A stretch of 64,000 bases of DNA, from assembly GCA_036381195.1 (NCBI GenBank), contig DASVDH010000068.1:1-64000 (forward strand). The letters run 5' to 3'. Made by a program: the position numbers and the translations under genes. The DNA comes from RSA9 sp036381195 (GTDB lineage Bacteria; Gemmatimonadota; Gemmatimonadetes; Longimicrobiales; RSA9). Of this stretch, positions 43,344 through 52,932 are shown piece after piece; position 1 is the first letter of the stretch, and every line of letters begins with the position of its first letter. Below the pieces are notes generated by a model, which made no database searches, was not told the origin of the DNA, and saw nothing but the letters and a program-made list of their open reading frames with translations.

Positions 43344-44852
43344 TCAGGCGGGCGGCTCCTGCCGCCCGCCTCCTGGCCCGGTGCTCGCCGCCGTCGGCCC
43401 TTCCAGCACGCTAATCGCCGCATCCAGCCGGCGCAACGTCCGTTCCCGGCCCATGACGGCCAGGACATCGAAGATCCCGGGCGAAACCGCGGCGCCGATG
43501 AGCGCGACGCGCAGGGGGTGGATCAGCTTGCCGGCGCCGACCCCGAGCTCGTCTGCCAGGCCCCGCAGCTCGCGTTCCAGGCCGGCGGCCTCCCAGTCGG
43601 GATCGGAGAGGCTGGCGAAGCGTTCGCGCAGCGCGGCCAGGCGGGCCCGCGTCCCGGCGCCATCCGCCCAGTGCTTCCGGACCGCGTCCGGATCGTACTC
43701 GATGGCCTCGCCGAAGTACGGGCGGGCCTGCTCGACGAGCGCGTTCAGGCTGCGCGCCCGCACCTTGAGCAGGTCGATGAGCGAGAGGTACCACGCCCTC
43801 CTCTCCCTCAGCGCCGCCTCGCTGGCCAGCCCTGCGGCGACGAGCCGCTCGGTGATCAGGGGTTCGAGCCGCTCCGCCGGGGTGCGACTCATGTGCTGGC
43901 CGTTCAGCCATTCCAGCTTCTGCGGGTCGAAGACCGCGCTCTTCTTGTTGATCCCCTCGAGCGAGAAGCGCTCGATCAGCTCGGCCGTCGTGAAGATCTC
44001 CTCATCCGTTCCGGGCGACCAGCCGAGCAGCGCCAGGAAGTTCACCATCGCCCAGGGGAGCAGCCCTTGCTCGCGGTACTCGCCGACGGCGGTGGCGCCG
44101 TGCCGCTTCGAGAGGCGCTTGCCGTCCGGGCCCAGGATCATGGGCACGTGTGCAAACACCGGCGCCGGCCGGCCGAGCGCCTGGTACAGGAGGATCTGCT
44201 TGGGCGTGTTGGAGATGTGGTCGTCCCCGCGAATGACGTGCGTGATGCCCATCTCGATGTCGTCGCTGACGACCGCCATGTTGTAGACCGCCGTCCCGTC
44301 CGAGCGGAGGATGATGAAGTCCTCGATGTCCCGGTTCGCGAACTCGATTCGCCCGTGGACGGCATCATCCCACGCCGTGATCCCTTCCGGGACGCGGAAG
44401 CGGACGGCGTACGGCTGGCCGGCCGCCGCCCGGCGCTCGGACTCCTCCGGCGGCACGGTGAGGAGGCAGTTCCGGTCGTACCGGAACCCCTCCTCCGTCG
44501 CGTCGCCGGCGGCGCCGCGGCGCGCCTCGATCTGCTCGGGCGTGCAGAAGCACCGATACGCGTGGCCGGTACGGAGCAGCGCGAGGGCGTCCCGGCGATG
44601 GCGTTCGAGGCCATCGGCCTGATGGTAGGGGCCCTCATCCCAGAGGAGGCCGAGCCATTCGAGCCCGTCGATGATCGCGCGGACCATCGCGTCGCTCGAT
44701 CGCTCGCGGTCCGTGTCCTCGATGCGCAGGACGAACACGCCGCCGTGGTGGCGGGCGAAGAGCCAGTTGAAGAGCGCGGTGCGTGCCCCGCCGACGTGCA
44801 GATAGCCGGTCGGCGAAGGCGCGAACCGCACACGGATCGGTCGGGCGTTCAT
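43344..44852 (-). CDS. gltX: Glutamate--tRNA ligase
   Basis: Class I synthetase of 502 residues. The HIGH signature appears as HVGG (residues 16-19, in PSPTGYLHVGGARTALFNWL) and KMSKS as KRLSKRHG near 252. The C-terminal anticodon-binding domain ends with HPLRVALIGAAVSPGIFDVL. It may charge both tRNA-Glu and tRNA-Gln if a GatCAB system is present. The ATG at 44852 has no ribosome-binding site and lies 8 nt from the -10 box of a strong promoter, so the mRNA is predicted leaderless. Confidence 0.97.
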   Translation of the reverse strand: MNARPIRVRFAPSPTGYLHVGGARTALFNWLFARHHGGVFVLRIEDTDRERSSDAMVRAIIDGLEWLGLLWDEGPYHQADGLERHRRDALALLRTGHAYRCFCTPEQIEARRGAAGDATEEGFRYDRNCLLTVPPEESERRAAAGQPYAVRFRVPEGITAWDDAVHGRIEFANRDIEDFIILRSDGTAVYNMAVVSDDIEMGITHVIRGDDHISNTPKQILLYQALGRPAPVFAHVPMILGPDGKRLSKRHGATAVGEYREQGLLPWAMVNFLALLGWSPGTDEEIFTTAELIERFSLEGINKKSAVFDPQKLEWLNGQHMSRTPAERLEPLITERLVAAGLASEAALRERRAWYLSLIDLLKVRARSLNALVEQARPYFGEAIEYDPDAVRKHWADGAGTRARLAALRERFASLSDPDWEAAGLERELRGLADELGVGAGKLIHPLRVALIGAAVSPGIFDVLAVMGRERTLRRLDAAISVLEGPTAASTGPGGGRQEPPA

Positions 44853-44860
44853 GCGGGAAA

Positions 44861-44888
44861 AACCTACGGCCCGCACGCGGCGTGTCAA
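44861..44888 (-). promoter_or_regulatory. gltX promoter, leaderless geometry
   Basis: TTGACA at 44888-44883, a 16-nt spacer and TAGGTT at 44866-44861. Transcription should begin at or next to the A of the gltX ATG (44852). Confidence 0.75.
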
Positions 44889-45009
44889 CGCCGCGCGGCG
44901 GGCTCCATTGCGTGCGCTGCGGCAGCAGCGCCGGCCCGCGGTCGGCCGCGCCGTTCCGGGCGCAGCCGCACGGCCCCTCGGTGGCAGGATGGCGTGGCCC
45001 CGCGCCGCC

Positions 45010-48000
45010 TCAGGTGGTCGCAGGGCCGAGGGTGGTGGGAGCAGCCACGGCCGGCGGCGGGGCGGCCCCAGCCGCGGCGAGGCGGCGCCGCTCCGCGCGG
45101 CGCTCGAAGAGGAGATAGAGCGAAGGAGCGACCGTCAGGACGAGGAGCGTGGAGCTCGACAGCCCGCCGATCATGGCGTAGGTGAGGGCGTTCCAGATGT
45201 TCTCGTCCGCCACCTCGCTGAAGAGGACGAGCGGCAACAGGCCGAAGATGGTGGTGAAGCTGGTCATGAGGATGGGCCGCACGCGTTCGAGCGTGCCCTG
45301 CACGATCGCTTCTTCGAGCGGGGCGCCCGTGTTCCAGCGGATCTGGTTGATGTGGTCCACGAGCAGGATCGCGTTGTTCACCACGACGCCGCTCATCATG
45401 ATGACGCCGATGTACGCCTCGCGCGTGAAGCTCGCGCCCGTGTAGAAGAAGAGCAGGAAAACGCCGATCAGCGCCATCGGCACCGTGAGCAGCACGCACA
45501 ATGGCAGGCGGATGGACTCGAAGAGGGCCGCGGTCACCATGAAGATGAGCACCAACGCGATCCCCGTGGCGCGATAGATCTGGCCCTTCTCCTCCGTGGA
45601 CCAGCGCCAGTCATCGCTCGTCTCGATCGTGTAGCCGGGCGGCAACGCCGTACTGGCGATGACGGCCTCCTGCACGCGGTCTCCGAGCTTGGTGGGGCCG
45701 CGGAACTCATAGGTGACCCGGCGCTGGTACTGCTGGTCCTCGCGCAGGATCCGGCCGAGGACCTCCCGCTCCTGGATTTCCGCCACGGAGGCGAGCCGGA
45801 CCGGCCGGCCGGACGGCGTGGGGATCAGCAACTGCCGCAGCTCGAGCACATCCATGCGCTGGCTGCCCTCGAGCTTGATCAGGAACTGGACCTCGTCCCC
45901 GCCCACCCGGATCCGCGCCCCCCTCGTCTCGGTGTGGCCGCGGATGGCCGCGTTCACGTGGTTGACGAGGTCGCGCGCCGTGAGGTCGTAGAGCGCGAGG
46001 CGAGCGCGGTCGATCTCCACGACGATCTCCGTCGCCTTGTCCCGCTCGAACCATCTGCCGGACGCGTTCGTGTCCACGTCGCGAATCCGGGAGAAGCGCT
46101 TCAGGCGGGCACCGAGGTCCTCCGCGATGTCGCGGACGCGCTCGTAGTTGTACCCCAGGATCTGGATCGAGTAGTTGGGGGGCGAGCCCCCACCCCCGTA
46201 GAAGGACGGGCCGTAGCCGTACACGCGGACCTCCGCCCCACCGAACTGATGGCTGAACGCCACCATCTGCTCCTTGATGGCGACCGGGATCTGCGTGTGC
46301 TCGATCGAGTCCGGAAACGTGACCCGGATGCTGGCGTACTGCGGGGTGACGTTGGTGACGAACCGCTCGACCTCCGGCAGGGTCGCCAGCTTCGCCTCGA
46401 AGTAGCGCGTCAGCTCGTCTGTGCGCGCGATCTCCTCGCCTCGCGGCAGGCGGATCTGGATCGAGATGGCCGTCTGCTCTCCCCACCAACGGCCCCAGAG
46501 GATGCCACGCGTCACGTACCGATCGAACAACCAGTAGGAGCCGGCGAGCGCCGCGAGCGAGATGGCGACCGTGACCCACGGCCAGCGCAGGGTGAACTCG
46601 ATCAGCCGCCGGTAGACGCGAACGTAGAACGGCGGCCGCGGGGGCGTGGCGGACGGCCCCGCCGTGCCGTCCGCCCCCGCGGGCTGGACGGCGCCCAACA
46701 GACGCGAGCCGAGCGCCGGGATGAACGTGAACGCCACGAAGAGGCTGGCAAGCAGGCTGAACCCCACGACGATCGCGAGGGGCACATAGTAGATCTGGAG
46801 CTCGCCCTGGAGATAGACGAACGGGACGAGCACGATGACGGTCGTCAGCGTCGCTGCCAGGACGGCGAGGATGACCTCGCGGGCTCCCCTCTCGGCCGCC
46901 TCCGACGGGCTCGCCCCCGCCCGCCGGTGCCGGTAGATGTTCTCCAGCACGACGATCGCGTTGTCCACCACCAGGCCGAACCCCATCGCCAGCCCCATCA
47001 GCGTGAGGATGTTGAGCGTGTAGCCGCCCCAGTAGATGAGGTTGAGCGCGATCAGGATCGAGAATGCGATGGTGAAGAAGACGATGAGCGAGGAGCCGAA
47101 CGAGCGGATGAACACCAGCAGGACGAGGAATACGACTGCGGCCGAGATCAGCGCCCGCAGCCGCAAGTCCGAGATCTGCTTGCGGATCCCCGCGCTCTCG
47201 TCGTGGTCCAGGATCAGGCGGACGCCGGGCGGGAAGTGCGGCTCGAGCGTCGCCAGATGCGCCTTGACCCGGTCCGCGACCTGGACGGCGTTGACGCGCA
47301 GCGCCTTGTGCACCGTGAACGCCACCGCCGGCTTCCCGTCGATGCGGTAGTACGACAGCGGCTCCTCGAACGTGTCGTGGACGGTGCCGACATCCCGTAC
47401 GCGGATGATGCGCCCGCCGCGGGTCAGCAGAGGCAACCCGAGCACATCCTCGACCGAGGCAGCCCGCTCCCGGATGGCGAGCGTGCGGAGCACGCCACCC
47501 ACGTTCACGACGCCGGCCTCGTTCGTGATCTCGAGGTCCTGGAGCCGCGAGCGGACGAGGTCCGGCGTCAGACCCAGCGCCTGGATGCTCGACTCGCGCA
47601 GCCGGATCTCGAGCACGCGCGCACGCCCGCCGTAGGCCTCGACCGCGGCCACGCCGCCCACCTGACGGAGCTCCGCGGCGATCACGTCGTCCACGTAGGC
47701 GCGTAGGGCCTCCAGCGTGTACGGCCCGGTGAGCGTGTAGCTGAGGAACGGGCGCTGCTGCTCCTCGAACTCCCGCGGGACGTACGGGGTGACCTGGGGC
47801 CGGCGCGCACCGGCAGGCAACTCGGGGGCCAGCGCGGCGAGCCGCTCGGAGAGCTCGAGACGGGCGAAATCCATGTCCGTCTCTCGCGCGAACTCCACCG
47901 TGATCCGCGCCAGCCCTACCCCGGCCTGGTCCCGCGACTCCGACGTCACCTTCTCCACGCCCCGCACCTGCTGGACGGCGGCCTCGAGCGGCGACGTGAG

Positions 48001-48180
48001 GAACGCCTCCGTCGCCTCCGGGGAAGCACCCGGCCAGGTCGCCGTAATGGTGAGGCGCGGCAAGCGCGTGTCCGGCAGGAACTCGATGGGCAGGTTCCGC
48101 CACGCCGCCAGGCCCAGTAGCGCGATGGCCAGGTAGGCCATGGTCACGGCCACGGGTCGCCGGATCGCCAGCCTGATCAT
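45010..48180 (-). CDS. RND efflux pump, inner-membrane permease (second of pair)
   Basis: 1056 residues with the AcrB layout: 12 membrane helices and two large periplasmic loops. The start IRRPVAVTMAYLAIALLG, the helix-4 segment GFGLVVDNAIVVLENIYR (proton-relay Asp retained, its neighbour Asn) and the helix-10/11 block SGVVVNNAILLVDHINQIR are family hallmarks. Its start overlaps the upstream RND stop by 4 nt. With that pump it probably forms a heterotrimer as in MdtBC. Substrates unknown. It is the last gene of the efflux operon. Confidence 0.95.
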   Translation of the reverse strand: MIRLAIRRPVAVTMAYLAIALLGLAAWRNLPIEFLPDTRLPRLTITATWPGASPEATEAFLTSPLEAAVQQVRGVEKVTSESRDQAGVGLARITVEFARETDMDFARLELSERLAALAPELPAGARRPQVTPYVPREFEEQQRPFLSYTLTGPYTLEALRAYVDDVIAAELRQVGGVAAVEAYGGRARVLEIRLRESSIQALGLTPDLVRSRLQDLEITNEAGVVNVGGVLRTLAIRERAASVEDVLGLPLLTRGGRIIRVRDVGTVHDTFEEPLSYYRIDGKPAVAFTVHKALRVNAVQVADRVKAHLATLEPHFPPGVRLILDHDESAGIRKQISDLRLRALISAAVVFLVLLVFIRSFGSSLIVFFTIAFSILIALNLIYWGGYTLNILTLMGLAMGFGLVVDNAIVVLENIYRHRRAGASPSEAAERGAREVILAVLAATLTTVIVLVPFVYLQGELQIYYVPLAIVVGFSLLASLFVAFTFIPALGSRLLGAVQPAGADGTAGPSATPPRPPFYVRVYRRLIEFTLRWPWVTVAISLAALAGSYWLFDRYVTRGILWGRWWGEQTAISIQIRLPRGEEIARTDELTRYFEAKLATLPEVERFVTNVTPQYASIRVTFPDSIEHTQIPVAIKEQMVAFSHQFGGAEVRVYGYGPSFYGGGGSPPNYSIQILGYNYERVRDIAEDLGARLKRFSRIRDVDTNASGRWFERDKATEIVVEIDRARLALYDLTARDLVNHVNAAIRGHTETRGARIRVGGDEVQFLIKLEGSQRMDVLELRQLLIPTPSGRPVRLASVAEIQEREVLGRILREDQQYQRRVTYEFRGPTKLGDRVQEAVIASTALPPGYTIETSDDWRWSTEEKGQIYRATGIALVLIFMVTAALFESIRLPLCVLLTVPMALIGVFLLFFYTGASFTREAYIGVIMMSGVVVNNAILLVDHINQIRWNTGAPLEEAIVQGTLERVRPILMTSFTTIFGLLPLVLFSEVADENIWNALTYAMIGGLSSSTLLVLTVAPSLYLLFERRAERRRLAAAGAAPPPAVAAPTTLGPATT

Positions 48181-51100
48181 TCTTCCGCCACCGGGTCGCG
48201 GGGAGGCGCGGGGGCGAACGGCTCGCCGCCGGCGAGTGCCGGCGCTTTCGCCGGCGGGGGCGCGGCCGGACCCGCAGGGGCGGCAGCCGCCGCCGCGGCC
48301 GGGGCGGACCCCACTCGCCCGAACAGCCGCCGCAGCCGCAAGGCCCCGGCCTCCACCATGTCGTAGGCGACGGGGACGATCACGAGCGTCAGCGCGGTCG
48401 CCGCAGCCAGCCCGCCGATCAGCGCGATGGCGAGTGGCGCCTGGAGCTCACCCCCACTTCCGATGCCCAGCGCCAACGGCACGAGCCCCAGGATCGTGGT
48501 GAGCGTGGTCATGAGGATTGGACGGAGCCGCGCCCGTCCGGCCTCGATGATGGCCTCCCGCAGCGGCATCCCGCGTTCGCGCAGGTGGCGGATGAAGTCC
48601 ACCAGCACCACCGCGTTGTTGTCCACGATGCCCACCAGGACCACGAGACCGATCAGGCTCATCGTGTTCACGCCTCCGCCTGCGAGCCATAGCGCCACGG
48701 CGGCGCCGATCACGGCCAGCGGAACGCTGAGCAGGATCGTGAACGGGTGCACGAACGACTCGAACTCGGCGGCCAGGATCATGTACACGAGCATGATCGC
48801 GAGCACGAACGCGAAGCCGAGGTCGCGGAACCCACGGCGCATCTCCTCGTTCTCGCCGCCGATCTCGCTCCGCGTGCCGGCCGGCGCCTCGAGGCCCGCC
48901 AGCGCGGCGCGGGCGGCCGCGATCCCCTCGGAGAGCCCGTGACCCGCGACATCCGCGTAGACCGTCACCACGCGCGCCTGGTCGATGCGCCGGATCTCCG
49001 CAGGGCCCAGCTCCTCGCGCGTGCTGATCAACTCGCGGAGCGGCACCCCGTCGACGCGCAGCAGGTTCAACGTCTCGAGCGAGTGCCGCACGGAGTCCGG
49101 CAGCCGCACGATCACGGGGATCTTCCGGTCGAAATCCACGAAGTCCGTCGCCCGGACCCCCTGCATGTAGGCCTCGACCGTGCGCGCAATGCGCTGGGCC
49201 TGGATGCCGTAGGACGCGGCGCGCTCGCGATCGATGGGCAGCCGGACCTCGGGTTGCCCGAGCTCGGTGCCCAGCCGCACGTTGACGAGCTCCGGGGCGC
49301 GCGCCAGCCGGTCTCGCACGGCCCGCGCGTACGCCAGCATCGCATCGATGTCCTCGCCCCGGATGCGGACGGCGAGGTCCGCCTCCGCGCTCCCCAGCAA
49401 CTGGCCGAGTGCCGTCGCACGCCCCGTCTCGATCGTCACAGTGCCCGGAGGGAAGCCGGCCAGGTGCGGCCGCGCCCGCTCGATGGCGGCTGCGGTCGCA
49501 CCTCCCTTCGCCATGCGGATGTCGAGCTCCGCCGTGTTCGAGCCGCTCGCCTCGTCCTCCAGCCCCGCGAGCATGAACCGCCGCCCGACGCGCGTGAACA
49601 CCGCAGCCACGTCCGGGTCGGCGAGAAACACGGCCTCGAGCCGGGCAGCCGCTTCAGCCGTCCGCTCCAGGGGCGTGCCGCGCGGCAGCTCGAGCCGGAT
49701 GCGGAACTCGCCCTCGTCCACCTGCGGCAACACCGCCCGGTCCAGGGTCCAGCCCAGGGCGAGCGAGCCCAGCAGCACCGCCGTGGTCAGTGCAACCACG
49801 CGCCCGCGCCGGTCGAGCGCCCGGGCCAGCACCAGCGGGTACCACCCCGCGAAGCGCGCGAAGGCGCGATCGAAGGCATCGAGCGGCCGGCCGAACAGGC
49901 GCCCCAGCAGCCGGCGCGCCCCGCGGAACGGCAGGCCCAACCAGCGCACGGCCGCGCCCTGCTGCCCTCGGGCCTGACCCTCCCCCCAGCGAGCCGCCAG
50001 CAGCGGCACGAGCGTGAGCGCCACGACGATGCTCGCCAGCAACGAGAAGGTGACCGCGAGCGAGAGCGCGCCGAAGAGCTCGCCGGCCACGCCCTCGATG
50101 TAGACGATCGGGCCGAAGACGGCGATCGTGGAGAGCGTGGACCCGATGATCGCGCTCTGCACCTCCTCGGTCCCCGCCGCCGCGGTGGCCGCTGCAGAAG
50201 CCCTGCCCCCCGCCTTCTCGCGCAGCCGGAAGATGTTCTCCAGCACGACGATCGAGTTGTCCACCAGCATGCCGACGCCCAGCGCCAGCCCGCCCAGACT
50301 CATGATGTTGAGCGTCACGCCGGCCACGTCGAGGAGCACGAACGTCGCCACCACCGAGATCGGGATGGCGAGCGCGACCACCACCGGGTAACGCGGATCG
50401 CGGAGGAAGAGGAACAGGACCAGGAAGGCCAGCACCGCGCCGTACACGAGCGAGTCGATTACGTTCGAGATCGCCTCCGAGATGAACCCGGCCTGTGTCA
50501 TCGCGACCTCGATCTCGAGCGTCGGGAACTCCTCGCGGAGCTGCCCGAGAACGGCCTCGACCTCCTCGCTGACCCGGACCGTGTTCGAGCCGGCCTCCTT
50601 GAACAACAGCAGGCCGACCGCCTCCTTGCCGTTGAAGCGCGCGATGGACTCCCGCTCGCGAAAGCCGTCCTCGACGACCGCGACATCACGGACGCGGAGC
50701 AACCGGGGCGCAGCCGCGCCGGCACCCGCATCGCCGCCATCCTCGCCCGCCGGCTGCTCGCGCCGCACGACCACATCCCCGATCTGCTCGACCGCCTGCA
50801 GCTCGCCGAGCGTACGCAGCGGGTACTGATAGCGCCCCCGCAGCACGCGCCCTCCCGGCGCGCTCACGTTGGCCGCAGCCAGCGCCGCCTCGATCTCCTG
50901 GATCGTGACGCCGAAGCTCTCGAGCCGGCGCGGATCCACATCCACGTGGATCTCGCGCTCCAACCCTCCCGTCACGCTGGCCTGCGCGACGCCGTCGATC
51001 TGCTCGAGGCGCCGCTTGATCACCGTCTCCGCCAGCTCCTTCAGTTCCCAGAGGTCGACATCCCCCGCGACGCTCACCGCCATGATCGGCTCCGACGCGG

Positions 51101-51497
51101 GGTCGGTGCGCAACACCGCCGGGCGGCTCGCCAGCTCCGGGAGCGCATCCCGCCCGTTGTCCAGCCGCTCGCGCACGTTCAGCGCCGCGAAGTCCATGTC
51201 CGTGCCCCACGCGAAGCGCAGCGTGACGAGGGAGACGCCCTCGCGGGACACGCTCTCGATGCGCTCCACGCCCGGGACGGCCGCCACCTGGCGCTCGATC
51301 TCCGCGGTGACCAGGCGCTCGACCTCCGCAGGCGCCACGCCCGGGTACGCCGTGTAGACGACCAGCCGCGGGTACGCGATGTCCGGCAGCAGGTCCACCG
51401 GGAGCCGGAAGAACGAGATGAGCCCCAGGAAGGTGATGGCGATGAACAGCATCGCCACCGCGACGGGGCGCCGGATGGATCGGCTGGCGAGCGACAT
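48177..51497 (-). CDS. RND efflux pump, inner-membrane permease (first of pair)
   Basis: 1106 residues, same architecture as the following pump. SIRRPVAVAMLFIAITFLG opens helix 1, GMLVDNSIVVLENIF marks helix 4 and GIVDNNAVVLVDFIRHLRERG the C-terminal half. A low-complexity Ala/Pro-rich tail of about 45 residues extends beyond the last helix. A loop rich in Gly/Arg near residue 520 is longer than in AcrB. It begins one base after the TolC stop. Confidence 0.95.
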   Translation of the reverse strand: MSLASRSIRRPVAVAMLFIAITFLGLISFFRLPVDLLPDIAYPRLVVYTAYPGVAPAEVERLVTAEIERQVAAVPGVERIESVSREGVSLVTLRFAWGTDMDFAALNVRERLDNGRDALPELASRPAVLRTDPASEPIMAVSVAGDVDLWELKELAETVIKRRLEQIDGVAQASVTGGLEREIHVDVDPRRLESFGVTIQEIEAALAAANVSAPGGRVLRGRYQYPLRTLGELQAVEQIGDVVVRREQPAGEDGGDAGAGAAAPRLLRVRDVAVVEDGFRERESIARFNGKEAVGLLLFKEAGSNTVRVSEEVEAVLGQLREEFPTLEIEVAMTQAGFISEAISNVIDSLVYGAVLAFLVLFLFLRDPRYPVVVALAIPISVVATFVLLDVAGVTLNIMSLGGLALGVGMLVDNSIVVLENIFRLREKAGGRASAAATAAAGTEEVQSAIIGSTLSTIAVFGPIVYIEGVAGELFGALSLAVTFSLLASIVVALTLVPLLAARWGEGQARGQQGAAVRWLGLPFRGARRLLGRLFGRPLDAFDRAFARFAGWYPLVLARALDRRGRVVALTTAVLLGSLALGWTLDRAVLPQVDEGEFRIRLELPRGTPLERTAEAAARLEAVFLADPDVAAVFTRVGRRFMLAGLEDEASGSNTAELDIRMAKGGATAAAIERARPHLAGFPPGTVTIETGRATALGQLLGSAEADLAVRIRGEDIDAMLAYARAVRDRLARAPELVNVRLGTELGQPEVRLPIDRERAASYGIQAQRIARTVEAYMQGVRATDFVDFDRKIPVIVRLPDSVRHSLETLNLLRVDGVPLRELISTREELGPAEIRRIDQARVVTVYADVAGHGLSEGIAAARAALAGLEAPAGTRSEIGGENEEMRRGFRDLGFAFVLAIMLVYMILAAEFESFVHPFTILLSVPLAVIGAAVALWLAGGGVNTMSLIGLVVLVGIVDNNAVVLVDFIRHLRERGMPLREAIIEAGRARLRPILMTTLTTILGLVPLALGIGSGGELQAPLAIALIGGLAAATALTLVIVPVAYDMVEAGALRLRRLFGRVGSAPAAAAAAAPAGPAAPPPAKAPALAGGEPFAPAPPRDPVAEE

Positions 51498-51498
51498 C

Positions 51499-52842
51499 TC
51501 AGGGTCTCACGGTTCCGCCGACGTGCCGCTCCAGCGCGATCAGGGCGTTGATCAGCGCGAAGCGGGCGTCAACGGCCGCGCGCTCCTCGCGGGCCGCATC
51601 ATCGATGAAACGCTGCAGGTCCGTGAACGAGATCGCGCCGAGGCGGAACTTCTCCTGCCCGAGCTCGACACGCTGGCGCGCGAGCTCGGCCGAGCGCTCC
51701 GCGAGCTGCAGCGATCGGTATGCGTTGCGCAGGTCCACGAGGGACGCGCGCACGTCCCGCTCCACGCGCAGCCGCTCCTCCCGCAGCGCCTCCCGCGCGT
51801 CCTCCGCCGCCGCGTTCGCCTGCGCGATCTGCCGCGACACCTGGAACCGGTCGAACAGGGGGACCTGCGCGCTGATTCCCAGCGAGAGACTGCGGTTGCG
51901 CGGGTTCATCTCGAACAGCGCCTCGTTGCTCGACAGGCTCATGCCGCGCGAGAAGCTCGCGCTGACGACGATCTCCGGCCAGCGGGTCCAGCGCGCGGAG
52001 GCGGCACGGTGGTCCGCGGCAGCCGCAGAGGCGGCGAGCTCGCGAAGGCGGGGCGCAGCCTCGAGCGCGCGGGCCACGAGCGCGTCTTCGTCCAGCAGGG
52101 CGGGATCGAAGGTGGGGGGCACGTCGTCCGCCAGCTCGAAGGCGACGTCCTCCTCGACACCCATGGTCTGTCTCAGGTCGAGGTCGGCCTTGCGCGCGGC
52201 GCCGTGCGCCTGGTCGACGGCGAGCTCCTGACGCGCCACGTCCAGTTGCGCGCCCAGCACGTCCTCGGGATGCGTGCGGGCAACGCGGAGCAGCTGCTCG
52301 GTGATCTCCAGCCGCTCCCGTGCCGAGGCGAGGAGCCGCTCCTCGAGCGCGATGCGCCGCCGCGCCTGGAGCGCGGCGTAATAGCGGCGCGAGACCTCCG
52401 CCACCAGCTCCTGCTCGCTGGCGGCGACGCGTGCCGCCACCGCCCGTGACTCCGCTTGCGCGGCCCGCACGCCGTTCACGCGGCTCAGCCCGTCGAACAA
52501 CGTGAACCCCGCGCTGATGCTCTGGCTCGCTGAGCTGCGGCGGAAATCGATCGGGTCGGGCAGCTCCACTGGCTGGCCGAAGTCGTTCTCACCCGTGATC
52601 GTGCGGGAGCTCGTGAAGCCCGTCCCGAAACTCGCGGACAGGGTGGGCAGGAACTGTGACCATGCCGCGCGCTCGGCCACGGCGGTCACGTCCGCGTCGT
52701 TCTGTACCCGCAGGTGGGCCGGATTGCGCTGGCGCGCGATGCGGAGCGCATCCTCGAGCGTGAGCCGCGTGGGCGCATCCTGCGGCGCGGCAGGACCGGC
52801 CGCCACGCACGACAGGAGGGCCGCCACGAGAAGAGGCCTCAT
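51499..52842 (-). CDS. TolC-family outer-membrane efflux channel
   Basis: 447 residues with a signal peptide (1-21). LTLEDALRIARQRNP is the typical first repeat opener, and two long helical repeats follow (about 60-220 and 270-430), predicted to form the periplasmic tunnel. Lacks a lipobox Cys at the mature N-terminus, so it is TolC- rather than NodT-like in that respect. It lies between the adaptor and the pumps, so the operon encodes a full tripartite exporter. Confidence 0.92.
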   Translation of the reverse strand: MRPLLVAALLSCVAAGPAAPQDAPTRLTLEDALRIARQRNPAHLRVQNDADVTAVAERAAWSQFLPTLSASFGTGFTSSRTITGENDFGQPVELPDPIDFRRSSASQSISAGFTLFDGLSRVNGVRAAQAESRAVAARVAASEQELVAEVSRRYYAALQARRRIALEERLLASARERLEITEQLLRVARTHPEDVLGAQLDVARQELAVDQAHGAARKADLDLRQTMGVEEDVAFELADDVPPTFDPALLDEDALVARALEAAPRLRELAASAAAADHRAASARWTRWPEIVVSASFSRGMSLSSNEALFEMNPRNRSLSLGISAQVPLFDRFQVSRQIAQANAAAEDAREALREERLRVERDVRASLVDLRNAYRSLQLAERSAELARQRVELGQEKFRLGAISFTDLQRFIDDAAREERAAVDARFALINALIALERHVGGTVRP

Positions 52843-52932
52843 GGAGAAGTCTCGCCGGTGGTTGGTTGCACCTGGCGGAGCGGCGCGCCGGCCCGCGTCT
52901 CCGCGGAGAGCGCCCCGCCGCTCGCCGGAGGA

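Noticed and set aside
44851..47706. 951-codon plus-strand frame opposite an RND pump
   Set aside because: Asp/Arg/His-rich antisense composition, no family resemblance; the RND gene on the other strand is unambiguous.
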